From: Anthopleura xanthogrammica | Taxonomy: Eukaryota; Cnidaria; Anthozoa; Actiniaria; Actiniidae | DNA: 64,000 bases | Assembly: GCA_964019055.1 (NCBI GenBank) | Contig: OZ025207.1 | Location: 15,837,357-15,901,356, forward strand | Direction: 5' to 3' | In this document: one piece after another, positions 9,279 to 17,520 of the stretch | How the letters are laid out: each line of letters opens with the position of its first letter | How positions within the stretch are numbered: position 1 is the first letter of the stretch | Program-made: the position numbers and the translations under genes | The notes under the pieces: generated by a model | Databases searched by the model: none | The model's input: only the letters and a program-made list of their open reading frames with translations | Told to the model about the DNA's origin: nothing

Positions 9279-10100
9279 ATGTCACTAACAGAACCAAGGC
9301 TAACAAATATGATAGGCTATGATGCAAGGAATCTACGATTCTCTAAACCAATACAAAAAAAAGTGGTAGGAAAGAAGATAAAGTACATGTTGATCGAGAT
9401 AAACACAACATATGATAATGACGAAACAGAAGGAAAGCTAATAGTACCATCCGGGTGGGTATTCTCGTTTGGGCCTTCAGAAAGCTTATTCGAAGGATCA
9501 TCAAGGAAGGACTATAGTCTACCATTATGCATGTGGAACAGGGAAGGACCAACCAAGGATCAGGAAAGGTGGATAAGCTCCTTTAATAAGGTGGTAGACA
9601 TGTGCATGGAAGCCGTAGTATACCATAAGAAAGAACTAGGAGTAGTAGAAATAACTAGGTCGGACCTAAAAAAGGGTAAGGGTGGACTAAACCCCTTATA
9701 TTGGAAACGAGAACCAGTAACAGGAGAAGATGGGAGTGTTACCTTAGAGAAAGTAAAGGGTAAGGGGCCCACGCTATACCCAAAAATACCAACAAACAGG
9801 GCTACGGGTAAGCTAGGAGGAAGATTTTACGACGTGTCCGGGAAAAGGATAGACCCAGAAGAACTCATTGGTAAGAAATTAGATGCGAACGTTGCGCTAC
9901 ACATCAGTAACATTTATGTAGGATCTTCAGGTAAAGTAAGCTTAGTCATAAGAGTATGGGAAGCAACCACCAAGCATCCTAAGGAGCATGAGAGACTACT
10001 AAAGCCAGATCCAGAAATAGAGGAAGAAGATGAGTCGGATTCAGAGATAGATGAGGAATGCCTTCCCAGCGTACAACGCGGCACCATGCCTTCCCAGTAA
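9279..10100 (+). CDS. Probable single-strand DNA-binding protein of the Polinton
   Basis: This 273-residue protein has a beta-rich N-terminal two thirds, with conserved-looking stretches GKLIVPSGWVFSFG, YSLPLCMWNREGPT and LNPLYWKRE followed by GPTLYPKI. From about residue 245 it is strongly acidic (DPEIEEEDESDSEIDEE). A compact fold with an acidic tail is the layout of T7 gp2.5-like single-strand DNA-binding proteins, and SSBs of that class occur in large DNA viruses. I recall this protein as a regular part of cnidarian Polintons. It lies on the replication side of the element. The stop is 6 bp from the end of the convergent gene. The SSB role is inference and needs a profile search. Confidence 0.65.
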   Translation: MSLTEPRLTNMIGYDARNLRFSKPIQKKVVGKKIKYMLIEINTTYDNDETEGKLIVPSGWVFSFGPSESLFEGSSRKDYSLPLCMWNREGPTKDQERWISSFNKVVDMCMEAVVYHKKELGVVEITRSDLKKGKGGLNPLYWKREPVTGEDGSVTLEKVKGKGPTLYPKIPTNRATGKLGGRFYDVSGKRIDPEELIGKKLDANVALHISNIYVGSSGKVSLVIRVWEATTKHPKEHERLLKPDPEIEEEDESDSEIDEECLPSVQRGTMPSQ

Positions 10101-10106
10101 ACGTCT

Positions 10107-11435
10107 CTACCTAAACAACGCCCAACCCATCCCAGCTGCTACCACTGCAACCACCACTAAGTTCACATCATGCGAACTATCACCAGTAGGCTTAAGATAC
10201 CCATTTGGTCTCTTAACAACGCTATTGGTTTTCCCAGTCTTAGTCACGTCCTTCCCAGTCTTGGTCACGTCCTTCCCAGCCTTAGTCACGTCCTTCCCAG
10301 CCTTAGTCACATCCTTCCCAGCCTTAGTCACGTCCTTCCCCTGCTTCCCCATCTTATCCACCTGGATAGAGGCCTTCTCTTTCCTTTCCTTCTCCTCCTC
10401 TTCATACTCACTCTCAGTCTTCTTATTAACCTCGTTCACCCCAAACTTCATCCAAGCATGTACTTTCCTAAGCTTATCATCGTACCCCTTTATGGGTTCC
10501 TCATTTATGATGAGCCTACTTGGCATCAACCAACAACCCGGAGCTAACGCGTAATCCAACACCGCATTTGTATCATTCACGGCTTTCTGATAGTCTTGGA
10601 TCCCAACAGTAATACTGTTTACGAGGATGCTGCTCTCAAAAACGACAAGGAAGACCTTTTGTGTTTCCTGGGCACCACCACTATTCTCCTCATCATAGAT
10701 AGAAGTCCGCGTATTAACCTGAGCTCCAAGGACGCAATACACGAACGCTTCAATGCTACGATTAATCCTAATCAACCTCTTTAACCCCAACCCCTTCTCA
10801 GCAAAGAACGGTCTCCATGGTTTCTCCTCAAGACTTCGTATGAAGTAAATGAGGTTCCCCACGGACCCCGAACCCCCATTATCACTAAACTTATAGATAG
10901 AAGGATATCCCATTCCCTTATAGTTAATGTGTGAACCACTAGGATAGTAGAAGTAGGTTTCTCCGAGGCCATGAGCTGTCCCCTCCTTATTCCTAAAGTC
11001 TGGATTCACTAGCCCGAACTCATTCTTCAATCGCTCCCACGCGATCTTATCGTAGTGATTGTCCATCCTATCAAACGTGAGATCTTTAGGAAGCGGACAC
11101 CCCAACTCATACAGCAATCTGCGCACTGTAAAAGCCACGTGGAATCGGAAAAACGGAATGTTCTTCATCATGTCAAGTCCAACCCCACACCCCTTAGTAG
11201 CAGCCCAAACGGCAAAGTTTAGCTGTTGGGGCCAGTACTTCATGTTAGGGCCCGCTAGCCAAGCAGTACTTTCTTTGTGTGAATTGTGTGTTATTGTTGT
11301 TTCCTCAAAGATGTTCCTAAGTGTTGTTTTGAAGAATGCTTTTGGAGCAACCTGGATCAGGAGATTGGTTACTAGCTCGGAAAAACCACCCTCGGGCTTG
11401 TTGTCGTAAAAGTGGTATGGCTTCCCAAATCTCAT
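10107..11435 (-). CDS. Conserved Polinton protein with heptad repeats and C-terminal membrane segment
   Basis: From the ATG at 11435 it has 442 residues. The frame is open a further 34 codons upstream but has no ATG there, and that part is a lysine/proline repeat made by a CCCAAA array. The N-terminal domain has PNMKYWPQQLNFAVW, GCGVGLDMM, HVAFTVRRLLYELG and INRSIEAFVYCVLGAQVN, which I recall as a domain found in cnidarian Polinton proteins of unknown function. Next come a charged linker and six copies of the heptad GKDVTKA/T (plus strand about 10232-10340), then a C-terminal hydrophobic segment NLVVVAVVAAGMGWALF. The likely role is a virion or membrane-anchored protein; this is inference. 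Its 3' end is 6 bp from the SSB candidate. Confidence 0.7.
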   Translation of the reverse strand: MRFGKPYHFYDNKPEGGFSELVTNLLIQVAPKAFFKTTLRNIFEETTITHNSHKESTAWLAGPNMKYWPQQLNFAVWAATKGCGVGLDMMKNIPFFRFHVAFTVRRLLYELGCPLPKDLTFDRMDNHYDKIAWERLKNEFGLVNPDFRNKEGTAHGLGETYFYYPSGSHINYKGMGYPSIYKFSDNGGSGSVGNLIYFIRSLEEKPWRPFFAEKGLGLKRLIRINRSIEAFVYCVLGAQVNTRTSIYDEENSGGAQETQKVFLVVFESSILVNSITVGIQDYQKAVNDTNAVLDYALAPGCWLMPSRLIINEEPIKGYDDKLRKVHAWMKFGVNEVNKKTESEYEEEEKERKEKASIQVDKMGKQGKDVTKAGKDVTKAGKDVTKAGKDVTKTGKDVTKTGKTNSVVKRPNGYLKPTGDSSHDVNLVVVAVVAAGMGWALFR

Positions 11436-11499
11436 GAGGTATTCGGGGAAGTTGGACTTAGGTCTTTCATGTTTTTTGAAGATTATGAGGGTATTGGGG

Positions 11500-11979
11500 T
11501 TAGGTTTGGGTTTGGGTTTGGGTAAACTCTTCCTCACTAATCCTGTTATCCTTCAAAGCTTTCGAGACAAGATCGCTAATACTATTAAGCTTAGAATGAA
11601 TGAGCTGAACCGTTTTCTCATGCTTGCTTACTTTTACAGTTATCTTCTTAACAGCCACCCCACACAAGGCAGAAACGACGCCCATGAAACCCCCCACGGC
11701 AGACAATGGTATTCCAATGACTAATCCGGGTCCCGTGAGTGATGTACCAATACCTCCGATCGTAAACAAAACAGAAAGACCTCCTGAGGTCATTGAGAAA
11801 GTATGGAAAAACAGCCTCCATCGTGAATATTTCTTTCGCACTTTTTCGTATCGATCACGCTCACTTTCTAACTTCGTGAGTACACCATCCACTTTATATA
11901 GCCTAAAATCCTCACCATCAGTAAATTCTGGAGCTGTTGGATAAAGTCTTGCTGTTTTTTTTATATCGTTATCCACCAT
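11500..11979 (-). CDS. Polinton membrane protein with paired glycine-rich hydrophobic segments
   Basis: This 159-residue protein starts at the ATG at 11979. A charged N-terminus with a short coiled stretch (KLESERDRYEKVRKKYSRW) is followed by two hydrophobic, glycine-rich segments at about residues 62-110 (SGGLSVLFTIGGIG and GLVIGIPLSAVGGFMGVVSALCG). A helical tail then carries VSKHEKTVQL and LVSKALKDNRISEEEF. The C-terminus ends in a TQTQTQT run created by a CCCAAA repeat. I recall relatives with a longer helical tail, so the end may be altered here. The ORF overlaps the open frame upstream of the next gene. The likely place is the virion or a cell membrane; function unknown. Confidence 0.65.
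   Translation of the reverse strand: MVDNDIKKTARLYPTAPEFTDGEDFRLYKVDGVLTKLESERDRYEKVRKKYSRWRLFFHTFSMTSGGLSVLFTIGGIGTSLTGPGLVIGIPLSAVGGFMGVVSALCGVAVKKITVKVSKHEKTVQLIHSKLNSISDLVSKALKDNRISEEEFTQTQTQT
11505..11526. repeat. CCCAAA microsatellite at a gene boundary
   Basis: On the plus strand, GGGTTT units are repeated next to a GGTTAG. The array codes for the TQTQTQT tail of one gene and the KPKPKPNPN stretch in the frame leading to the next. It may have replaced part of the original coding sequence. Confidence 0.7.
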
Positions 11980-12001
11980 TTTATATGTTACCTTACTATT
12001 C

Positions 12002-12679
12002 TTATGTGATTTCTACTGCGATCATCATTGGATATATTCCATCAATGACGCTATTGTTATCAGTATCCGTAATCCAAAATCTGATACTACTGATCTTTTC
12101 CCCAAGAATGGGGCTACCGTGGGTATCGTTGAAGAAGTGTGCTACGTTTTCACCAAGATCCCCTGCGTCTATCAGGGAAAACACCTGGGAAGAAGTGAAT
12201 GTCTTGTATGATAGTGAGTCACGTTGTTCGTTGATTAGGGTATGAAAGGAATTCACGAGGTTACAATGGAGATAAAGAATGGATGGGGATTCCTTGAGAG
12301 TTATCAGGTATTGCTTACTCTTATCTCTACCCCAAGGTAACGCCTTAGGTACCCCCAGGAAAGAGGCTAAGTTTGGACTTAGGATCGTACACTTTTGGGT
12401 GCTATTCACATACCATTTCTTCCTCTCTTCTTTCACCTTCAAGAGAGAGTTTTTTTGTTCCTCAAGAAAAGACACAAAAGTACTCATGTAATAATTCCCC
12501 TGAGGAATCCTAAGAGCAACCTTTTCATTAGAACCATACACAAGTCCTTCTCCCGTGAGATCATAGAGCCTATTCTTAAACATACAACTCAACAACACCA
12601 TCTTAGTCTTCCTACCTATGGGATGCTCCAACCAAAACGTCTCATCCGGTTTCCTTAATTTCACGAAAATTCTTACCAT
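12002..12679 (-). CDS. Putative minor virion protein of the Polinton
   Basis: This 225-residue protein starts at the ATG at 12679 and has no membrane segment. It looks beta-rich. The order of features is a PQGNYYMSTFVSFLEEQ segment, then ILSPNLASFLGVP, then ILYLHCNLVNSF, and near the end ISSIRFWITDTDN. This order (I-P-x-G-x-Y, L-G-x-P, Y-x-x-C-x-L-V, then a short closing strand) resembles the C-terminal half of a fibre- or penton-like protein that I recall from other cnidarian Polintons. That makes it the best candidate for a minor capsid or fibre protein here, but I cannot show the single jelly-roll fold. Its 5' end is 6 bp from the stop of the upstream gene. Confidence 0.5.
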   Translation of the reverse strand: MVRIFVKLRKPDETFWLEHPIGRKTKMVLLSCMFKNRLYDLTGEGLVYGSNEKVALRIPQGNYYMSTFVSFLEEQKNSLLKVKEERKKWYVNSTQKCTILSPNLASFLGVPKALPWGRDKSKQYLITLKESPSILYLHCNLVNSFHTLINEQRDSLSYKTFTSSQVFSLIDAGDLGENVAHFFNDTHGSPILGEKISSIRFWITDTDNNSVIDGIYPMMIAVEIT

Positions 12680-12685
12680 TTATGT

Positions 12686-13648
12686 CTACTCCTTACCTCT
12701 TTTTCTGTTCTTAAATTGTTCAACCACATACAGCACCACGGCCAGAATCAACAACCACGCATTCTTAGCCAAAAACCCCACAACCTCTCCCGCCGTCTTG
12801 AATAGGAACGAAACGATACTGCCTATCAACCCAGGTAGCAGCCCCGCCAGCTTTTCGCCTAGCTTCTTCAACCCCCTCCCCATAGCGGATAACCCTGCCT
12901 TGAGTTTGGACAGGATGAATCCAACTACGACAAGGGTAGCTGCTAGTACGGCAGCCGCGGTGATTCCCCCTGCTTTTTTGAAGATCTCTTTGATGCGCTC
13001 TTTCAGAGGAACTTTTTCTTTTATGGCTTCGTTTTCTCCTTTTATTAGCTCGTTTTCTCTCTTTAGTTCTTCTATTCGTTCCTCATTATTAGGATTGTTC
13101 TCCTCTCGTAACCTTTCGATCTCTTCTTTGTTCTTGCTTACCATCTCATCATTATGGGCAATGACCTTCTCAGTCGTTGGACCTAATCTATCCTTCAGAG
13201 TCTGTGGTAACTTAGGATCTTCAAAGTCATACCACTTATTCCTACTTCCAGACAATCTTATCTCAGGTCGATCGCCATTCATCCTAGTAAGAGCTCTGTT
13301 AGAAACATCATCGAAAAATGGGTACTTATCCTTTATCATATCACCAGCGTCCTTCTTTTCCCCAATCTCCACCCTTTCCCTTATGTTACTCATCTCAAAC
13401 TCTTCGATGCTATTACGGATTTTACTACGATACGCATCATTATCCTCACCAGATGTTCTCTCATACCTCCCTAATTCCCTATCACTCATGTCCCTTCCTC
13501 TCTTCGAAAAGAACTCCCTAAATCTCTTCATCAAACTCCTCTCACCTATATCCTCACGCTCCAATAAGGGGTCTAAGTCATCATTGATGTCGTTACGCCC
13601 CTCTTCCGTAAGTGGATTAAAGTCTATATCTCCTCCAAATTCTGCCAT
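12686..13648 (-). CDS. Polinton coiled-coil membrane protein
   Basis: This 320-residue protein starts MAEFGGDIDFNPL. Residues 1-140 are hydrophilic and rich in Asp, Glu and Arg. Residues 160-220 form a coiled-coil-like stretch (EEIERLREENN, ERIEELKREN). From about residue 228 there is a chain of hydrophobic and glycine-rich helices (ITAAAVLAATLVVVGFIL, LLPGLIGSIVSFLFK, AWLLILAVVLYVV), ending in a basic tail. The C-terminal block GLIGSIVSFLFKTAGEVVGF is a pattern I recall as common in cnidarian Polinton proteins. Several membrane segments suggest a role in a virion membrane or in entry or exit; function is unproven. It overlaps neither neighbour. Confidence 0.7.
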   Translation of the reverse strand: MAEFGGDIDFNPLTEEGRNDINDDLDPLLEREDIGERSLMKRFREFFSKRGRDMSDRELGRYERTSGEDNDAYRSKIRNSIEEFEMSNIRERVEIGEKKDAGDMIKDKYPFFDDVSNRALTRMNGDRPEIRLSGSRNKWYDFEDPKLPQTLKDRLGPTTEKVIAHNDEMVSKNKEEIERLREENNPNNEERIEELKRENELIKGENEAIKEKVPLKERIKEIFKKAGGITAAAVLAATLVVVGFILSKLKAGLSAMGRGLKKLGEKLAGLLPGLIGSIVSFLFKTAGEVVGFLAKNAWLLILAVVLYVVEQFKNRKRGKE

Positions 13649-13652
13649 GCTT

Positions 13653-14111
13653 TTATATTACTCTAAGAATAACGTACGTTAAAGCCAAGATTCCCCCACC
13701 CACGTAAAGCATCTCGTACTGCTTCTGCTTCTTGCTTGGTTCGTAATAATCTGAGAACTTAGGTTCCGGATATTCCTTATCGAAGGACGCAGGGTCCGGA
13801 TGAGTCTTAGCATAGAGGAGAAGACCGTCATCTGTTTCTCTCATGTTCTTTTCTGCTATCTTCTTATTCGCATATCGTGCGTCTAGGTAATCTCTATACT
13901 CCCCCCTTTTCTTTTCCCACGCCCCCATATCCCTCTGATACGCCTCCAAAGCCTTATCATGACGAATTTTTTCCTTCATTGAACCACCATCACCTGATAA
14001 CGACTTAGCCAAATAAGATCCTCCCACGAATGCCGTTGCGTTAAGTGCTGCTCCACCAACCGCTGTTGCTACAGCAATTATTCCTGCTACTATCGCCATT
14101 TTATCTTTCAT
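13653..14111 (-). CDS. Polinton protein with membrane segments at both ends
   Basis: From the ATG at 14111 the protein has 152 residues. The frame is open upstream to 14228, but that part overlaps the preceding gene and looks unlike the rest. The N-terminus is a hydrophobic segment (MAIVAGIIAVATAVGGAAL), the middle is polar and helical (YQRDMGAWEKKRGEYRDYL), and the end holds KFSDYYEPSKKQKQYE followed by a membrane segment LYVGGGILALTYVILRV. I recall this layout, including the FSDYYxPS motif, from other cnidarian Polintons. Function is unknown; a small virion membrane protein is likely. Confidence 0.6.
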   Translation of the reverse strand: MKDKMAIVAGIIAVATAVGGAALNATAFVGGSYLAKSLSGDGGSMKEKIRHDKALEAYQRDMGAWEKKRGEYRDYLDARYANKKIAEKNMRETDDGLLLYAKTHPDPASFDKEYPEPKFSDYYEPSKKQKQYEMLYVGGGILALTYVILRVI

Positions 14112-14149
14112 TGAGAAAGATAAGTGTTTAGATGTTTTTTGCGTACTCC

Positions 14150-14386
14150 TTAGATAACAGAAGGTAAGATCTTCTTCTCTTCTAGGTAGTGCTTCAAATA
14201 CGTGGAGCCAGCAAGTACAGCCACCCATTTACCATAATTAGTCAAGCTATTGGATGGATCGTTAATGAATGACTCTTTCGTCATCTTCTTCCCTATGTAA
14301 CCTATCCCCGCAGCGATCCCCATGACTACTGCAGCTTCCGTGATCTTTTTCACGACGTCGGTTTTTTCTAGTTCTTCCTTTGCCAT
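14150..14386 (-). CDS. Small Polinton membrane protein
   Basis: This 78-residue protein starts at the ATG at 14386. A charged start (MAKEELEKTD) leads to two hydrophobic stretches, AAVVMGIAAGIGYIG and KWVAVLAGSTYLK, separated by the polar part ESFINDPSNSLTNYG. It is preceded by a CATCAAATAAAAGGC sequence that resembles the element's promoter-like motif. It lies in the block of membrane proteins between 11.5 and 15 kb. Function is unknown. Confidence 0.55.
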   Translation of the reverse strand: MAKEELEKTDVVKKITEAAVVMGIAAGIGYIGKKMTKESFINDPSNSLTNYGKWVAVLAGSTYLKHYLEEKKILPSVI

Positions 14387-14431
14387 GCCTTTTATTTGAT
14401 GGGTATATCATTGCTTATATGATTTTCTTCC

Positions 14432-14956
14432 TTAGGGTCCTTCCATTCCTATCATGGGTTTAGACTTGGAAGGCATGGGTTTGGGTTGGGTGGGTATGTG
14501 ATGGCTTTGGGAAGGCATGGGGTTAGACTGGGAAGGCATGGGCATGGGGGTGTTATCAGCTGGAGTGGGAACGTTGTGATGCGTACTGGGAAGGCATGGG
14601 GAGGGTGTGGGGCGTTGTGGTCCGTACTGGGAAGGCATGGGTGGAGGATTACTCTTTTTCCACTTAAAGTATAGATCAACAACCGTTAGCGTTATTCCTA
14701 TCATGGTTAATACACTAGTGAGGTCGAGTTCAGGTATCCATGATCCCCCCGATCCTTCTTTTTCCTTATTAGCATTCTTTTCCGCAGCTTCCTTTTCCGC
14801 AGCTTCCTTTTCTAGCAATGCTTGCTTAGCTTTCCTATTATATTCCACTAATTTTTTTCCGGCAGCAACCTTCTTAGGATCTTTTTCTCGAACAATCCTT
14901 TCGGGTTCTTTCGTAATTCGTCCTTCATCACCACCATCTTCTTCTTTCGTTGCCAT
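14432..14956 (-). CDS. Polinton single-pass membrane protein with PMPSQ repeats
   Basis: This 174-residue protein starts at the ATG at 14956. Residues 1-70 are very charged with a duplicated KEAAEKEAAEK helix. Residues 75-97 are a hydrophobic segment (LTSVLTMIGITLTVVDLYF). After it comes a low-complexity tail of Pro, Met, Ser and Gln with repeated PMPSQ/PMPSK units, made by a GGCATGGG-rich repeat on the plus strand. Such a tail would lie on one side of a membrane and may be flexible. The promoter-like motif at 14958-14983 lies directly upstream. I do not know the function. Confidence 0.55.
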   Translation of the reverse strand: MATKEEDGGDEGRITKEPERIVREKDPKKVAAGKKLVEYNRKAKQALLEKEAAEKEAAEKNANKEKEGSGGSWIPELDLTSVLTMIGITLTVVDLYFKWKKSNPPPMPSQYGPQRPTPSPCLPSTHHNVPTPADNTPMPMPSQSNPMPSQSHHIPTQPKPMPSKSKPMIGMEGP

Positions 14957-14957
14957 A

Positions 14958-14983
14958 TTTATTAGTTATCAACAAATGCTTAA
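14958..14983 (-). promoter_or_regulatory. Promoter-like motif before the PMPSQ-repeat gene
   Basis: On the minus strand TTAAGCATTTGTTGAT, then AACTAATAAA, ends 1 bp before the ATG at 14956. It agrees with the 8261 motif at TTAAG-x-AT-x-TGT and at the final AATAAA. It also overlaps the end of the upstream gene. Confidence 0.5.
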
Positions 14984-15560
14984 GTCTTGCTTAAGTCTTG
15001 CTCAAACTCCCTAACAAGTTGCTCAGCGGGTTCCAAAAAATCCGGAGGTGGACCAAAAAAATCTGTCTTAACGTGCTTTCCAACTTGGAAAAGGAAATCT
15101 GCTAATGCTATAAATCTTCCCCCTTTCAACCCGAGATATCCGATGTCGTTGGTCAGGCTTTCTCTCAAGAATTTGTCGTTCTCCAAATCTTTAATAAGCT
15201 CTTTCTTATCGTCAAGCGGAATTATGCGTGAGATGACTTCTACTGCTATTCCTTGAAGTACGTTCATTAACCCATTCGCCATCTTAGCCCCTGTGGCAGT
15301 CTGATACCTGTTATAATATTTCTTGACGTCCTTTGAGGGTAATCTTTTGACGTCTCCTAGACTTAGTTTACACCCAGTATATTCGTTAATGTGGTTCCTA
15401 ATGTGGCAAGTATGCAAAGTTGTTCCCGCTTTTCCTCTAACTCTTCATCATCCTTTTCAGGCTCAGACTTAGACTTCTTCTTTGAGGGGGGTGTGTCCTT
15501 TACTTCTTCTGACTTCGAAGGTTCTGACTTATCATCGTATTGTTCCATTATGGATGCCAT
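14980..15560 (-). pseudogene. Polinton gene split between two frames, function unknown
   Basis: One frame starts at the ATG at 15560 and runs 65 codons to 15363; it is charged (KSEEVKDTPPSKKKSKSEPEK) and ends TLTNILGVN. A second frame covers 15417-14980 and continues what looks like the same protein (NEYTGCKLSLGDVKRLPSKDV, then RIIPLDDKKELIKDL and LKGGRFIALADFLFQV). Its first ATG is only at 15282, in the middle of the conserved-looking part. The frames overlap at 15363-15417. I read this as one gene with a frame break in the overlap, but two genes with the second starting at 15282 remain possible. The second part looks like a soluble helical protein and I recall relatives in other Polintons. 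Confidence 0.5.
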
Positions 15561-15566
15561 TCCTTA

Positions 15567-15592
15567 TTTTATCATCATCAACATATACTTAG
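15567..15592 (-). promoter_or_regulatory. Promoter-like motif before the split gene
   Basis: On the minus strand CTAAGTATATGTTGAT, then GATGATAAAA, lies 6 bp before the ATG at 15560. It matches the motif at 14958 at most positions. It overlaps the end of the ATPase gene. Confidence 0.5.
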
Positions 15593-16210
15593 ACCAGGTA
15601 TTTCAACGTAGGATGGATGAGGGTGTATTAAGCAAAAACATATTCTGGAGTACTTTTCCTTCTTTAGTATTTTCATGAAGGCATTCCTGTCTTCGATATC
15701 CATACCCCCTCCAAATTCTTCAAACAGTATCCTATTCGATGATTGACTTGGACTGTAGAAGGATATAATACACGCAACATTTTCGCGGAAGGGTTTTGCA
15801 ATGGAGGTAATTTGCTGGGTTAAGACCCAAATGGAGATCTTGTCGTGTCTTCCTGAAAGACCCATCCTAATGAAGTGATTAGACCTTTGTTTTAACTCTT
15901 TCGAGAAAGCACAATCATCTAAGATAATTAGGGTGTCGTGCCCTGAGAATATCGTCTTACACATGGAAAGTAGATCACATATCTCAGTCACATCATCTGC
16001 GTTAGGTGATAGGACAATAAACCTGGGATCCTTTTTGGCAAACCCTCGATAAGTAAGATTCTCCACATAAGTGGGGCAGATTAGTATGATGTATTCGAAC
16101 ACATATCGGAAACTATTCCTTAAGGTATTCACTAAATATTGAGTCTTCCCACAATTCGTAGGACCTGTTATGATACAGTGAAAGGGTGTTTTATCTTTTA
16201 GTTCCTCCAT
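15578..16210 (-). CDS. Polinton genome-packaging ATPase (A32/FtsK-HerA type)
   Basis: This 210-residue protein starts at the ATG at 16210. Walker A is GPTNCGKT (residues 16-23), Walker B is TLIILDD (93-99), and a sensor-like IWVLTQQ lies at 131-137. This is the pattern and length of the A32-like ATPases that pump DNA into capsids in Polintons, virophages and large DNA viruses. A basic C-terminal half (MKILKKEKYSR) follows. The gene is intact. It lies next to the capsid gene, as usual in Polintons. Upstream, TGATACAATAAAAAAGG leads directly into the ATG and resembles the right half of the promoter-like motif. Confidence 0.93.
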   Translation of the reverse strand: MEELKDKTPFHCIITGPTNCGKTQYLVNTLRNSFRYVFEYIILICPTYVENLTYRGFAKKDPRFIVLSPNADDVTEICDLLSMCKTIFSGHDTLIILDDCAFSKELKQRSNHFIRMGLSGRHDKISIWVLTQQITSIAKPFRENVACIISFYSPSQSSNRILFEEFGGGMDIEDRNAFMKILKKEKYSRICFCLIHPHPSYVEIPGLSIC

Positions 16211-16273
16211 CCTTTTTTATTGTATCATAACAATCTTTTAGTACCTATTCGTGTGAAGTTTTTGAGATAAGTC

Positions 16274-17520
16274 TTAGTACCAGTTTTGCTTGAAATTCCT
16301 ATTCTGGAACTCCACCAATCCATCGGCTACCACAAACAAGTAACAGGTTATCTCCTCATCTTCCGTCCCCGCAGTTCTTTTAATGTACAACTTCACCCCA
16401 CCTTTTGTGGCCTCCGAAACAAGTCCACTACCATGAATATCCCCATCAGGATGAGTTCTCAAGTCAATCCACAAGGCAAACTTGTCCGCGTAAAACTCTT
16501 TTGGAGTCATGTTATCCGTTAATCCATATCGCATCACGATCGACTCCAAAAGTCTGTTGGTATCATACCATCGGAATACAACTTATGGGGCACACTATTC
16601 ACGTTGATGTCTACCTTGGTAATATTGGGGTTCGTGAATTTTTCTGAGTCCCTAGCGCAGGCTGTATATGGTTCAATGAATATCATTAGGATCCCAGCCA
16701 TCGATCGTAGGGGTAAGTTGATCTGTTCGTTGATTACGGTGGTATTTTTCTTGTTGATGGGGAAACTCTTATGCATCAATACGTTCTCATAGTAAAATCC
16801 CTTACCACCCTCGTATCTGCTTAATGCTTCGTTTGCCAGATATTCGCTGCTAATGGTCTCATACTCTAGTTCTAGATCGGATAGGGTATACTTAGCGTCA
16901 GTTTGGGTTGAGGTTACGATTTTTGCGCTTGTTGAAAAGGTAATCTGAAAGAGTAGGGTATCTATTAATCCGTTGGAATAATATACTCCATGAGAGTCGA
17001 GGATGGTGTGGGATATGGGGATCCTGTATCGTGTTCCATAGACTTTTGCTAAGGCAACTTCTGCAGAATCACTGCTGACCTTGTCTCCCGCTGCCGTTCT
17101 TAGTTTCCTCATGTTTTCTGAGGAGATTCCTTCTCTTAGCCTATTCTTTCGTTCTTCTTTCCTGAGGAATAAGTCGCCGTAAGTTTGATAGAGGTCATAT
17201 CGAACCAAATCTTCTATTGGCCGTCCACCAAATGTAACTCTCATCTGTTCAATAAGGTTCTTACCCAGATTATTAACCACAGTCTTATTCTGATCTGCGG
17301 TGGCCCCATCCTTCAAAGTGAGATCCACCAGGAGTGCCACGCTTCCAGGAACAATAACAACATTCTCCGGTAACTTGGGTATGTGGACATCCAACGTTCG
17401 TCCAGGATCCACCGTGGCTGGACTAAAGCTCACACGATGAATATTCTTCTCTGCTTTGAGTCCGTAGGGTTATTTGAAAGACCTATCTATATCGAGCTTT
17501 TCTGGAATTGCTCTCGACAT
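16274..17520 (-). pseudogene. Polinton major capsid protein gene, broken twice
   Basis: The original start is probably the ATG at 17520 (MSRAIPEKLDIDRSFK). Codon 17 (17472-17470) is an in-frame TAA. After it the same frame is open to 16534, about 300 codons, with IPKLPENVVIVPGSVALLVDL, RVTFGGRPIEDL and HKLYSDGMIPTDF. The conserved C-terminal part (FALWIDLRTHPDGDIHGSG and LFVVADGLVEFQNR) is in another frame, 16549-16274; the break lies within the 16534-16549 overlap. The parts together match the double-jelly-roll capsid proteins of Polintons in order and size (about 400 residues). Given the two lesions, this copy should not make a full capsid protein unless the stop or shift is bypassed. It is head-to-head with the integrase gene, 41 bp apart. 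Confidence 0.85.

Noticed and set aside
10051..10554. Plus-strand 167-codon ORF with LVTSFPA repeats
   Set aside because: It is the antisense shadow of the GKDVTKA heptads of the real minus-strand gene.
12618..13682. Plus-strand 354-codon ORF
   Set aside because: It is a serine/leucine-rich antisense shadow of the 320-residue coiled-coil membrane protein, whose ATG, motifs and neighbours fit.
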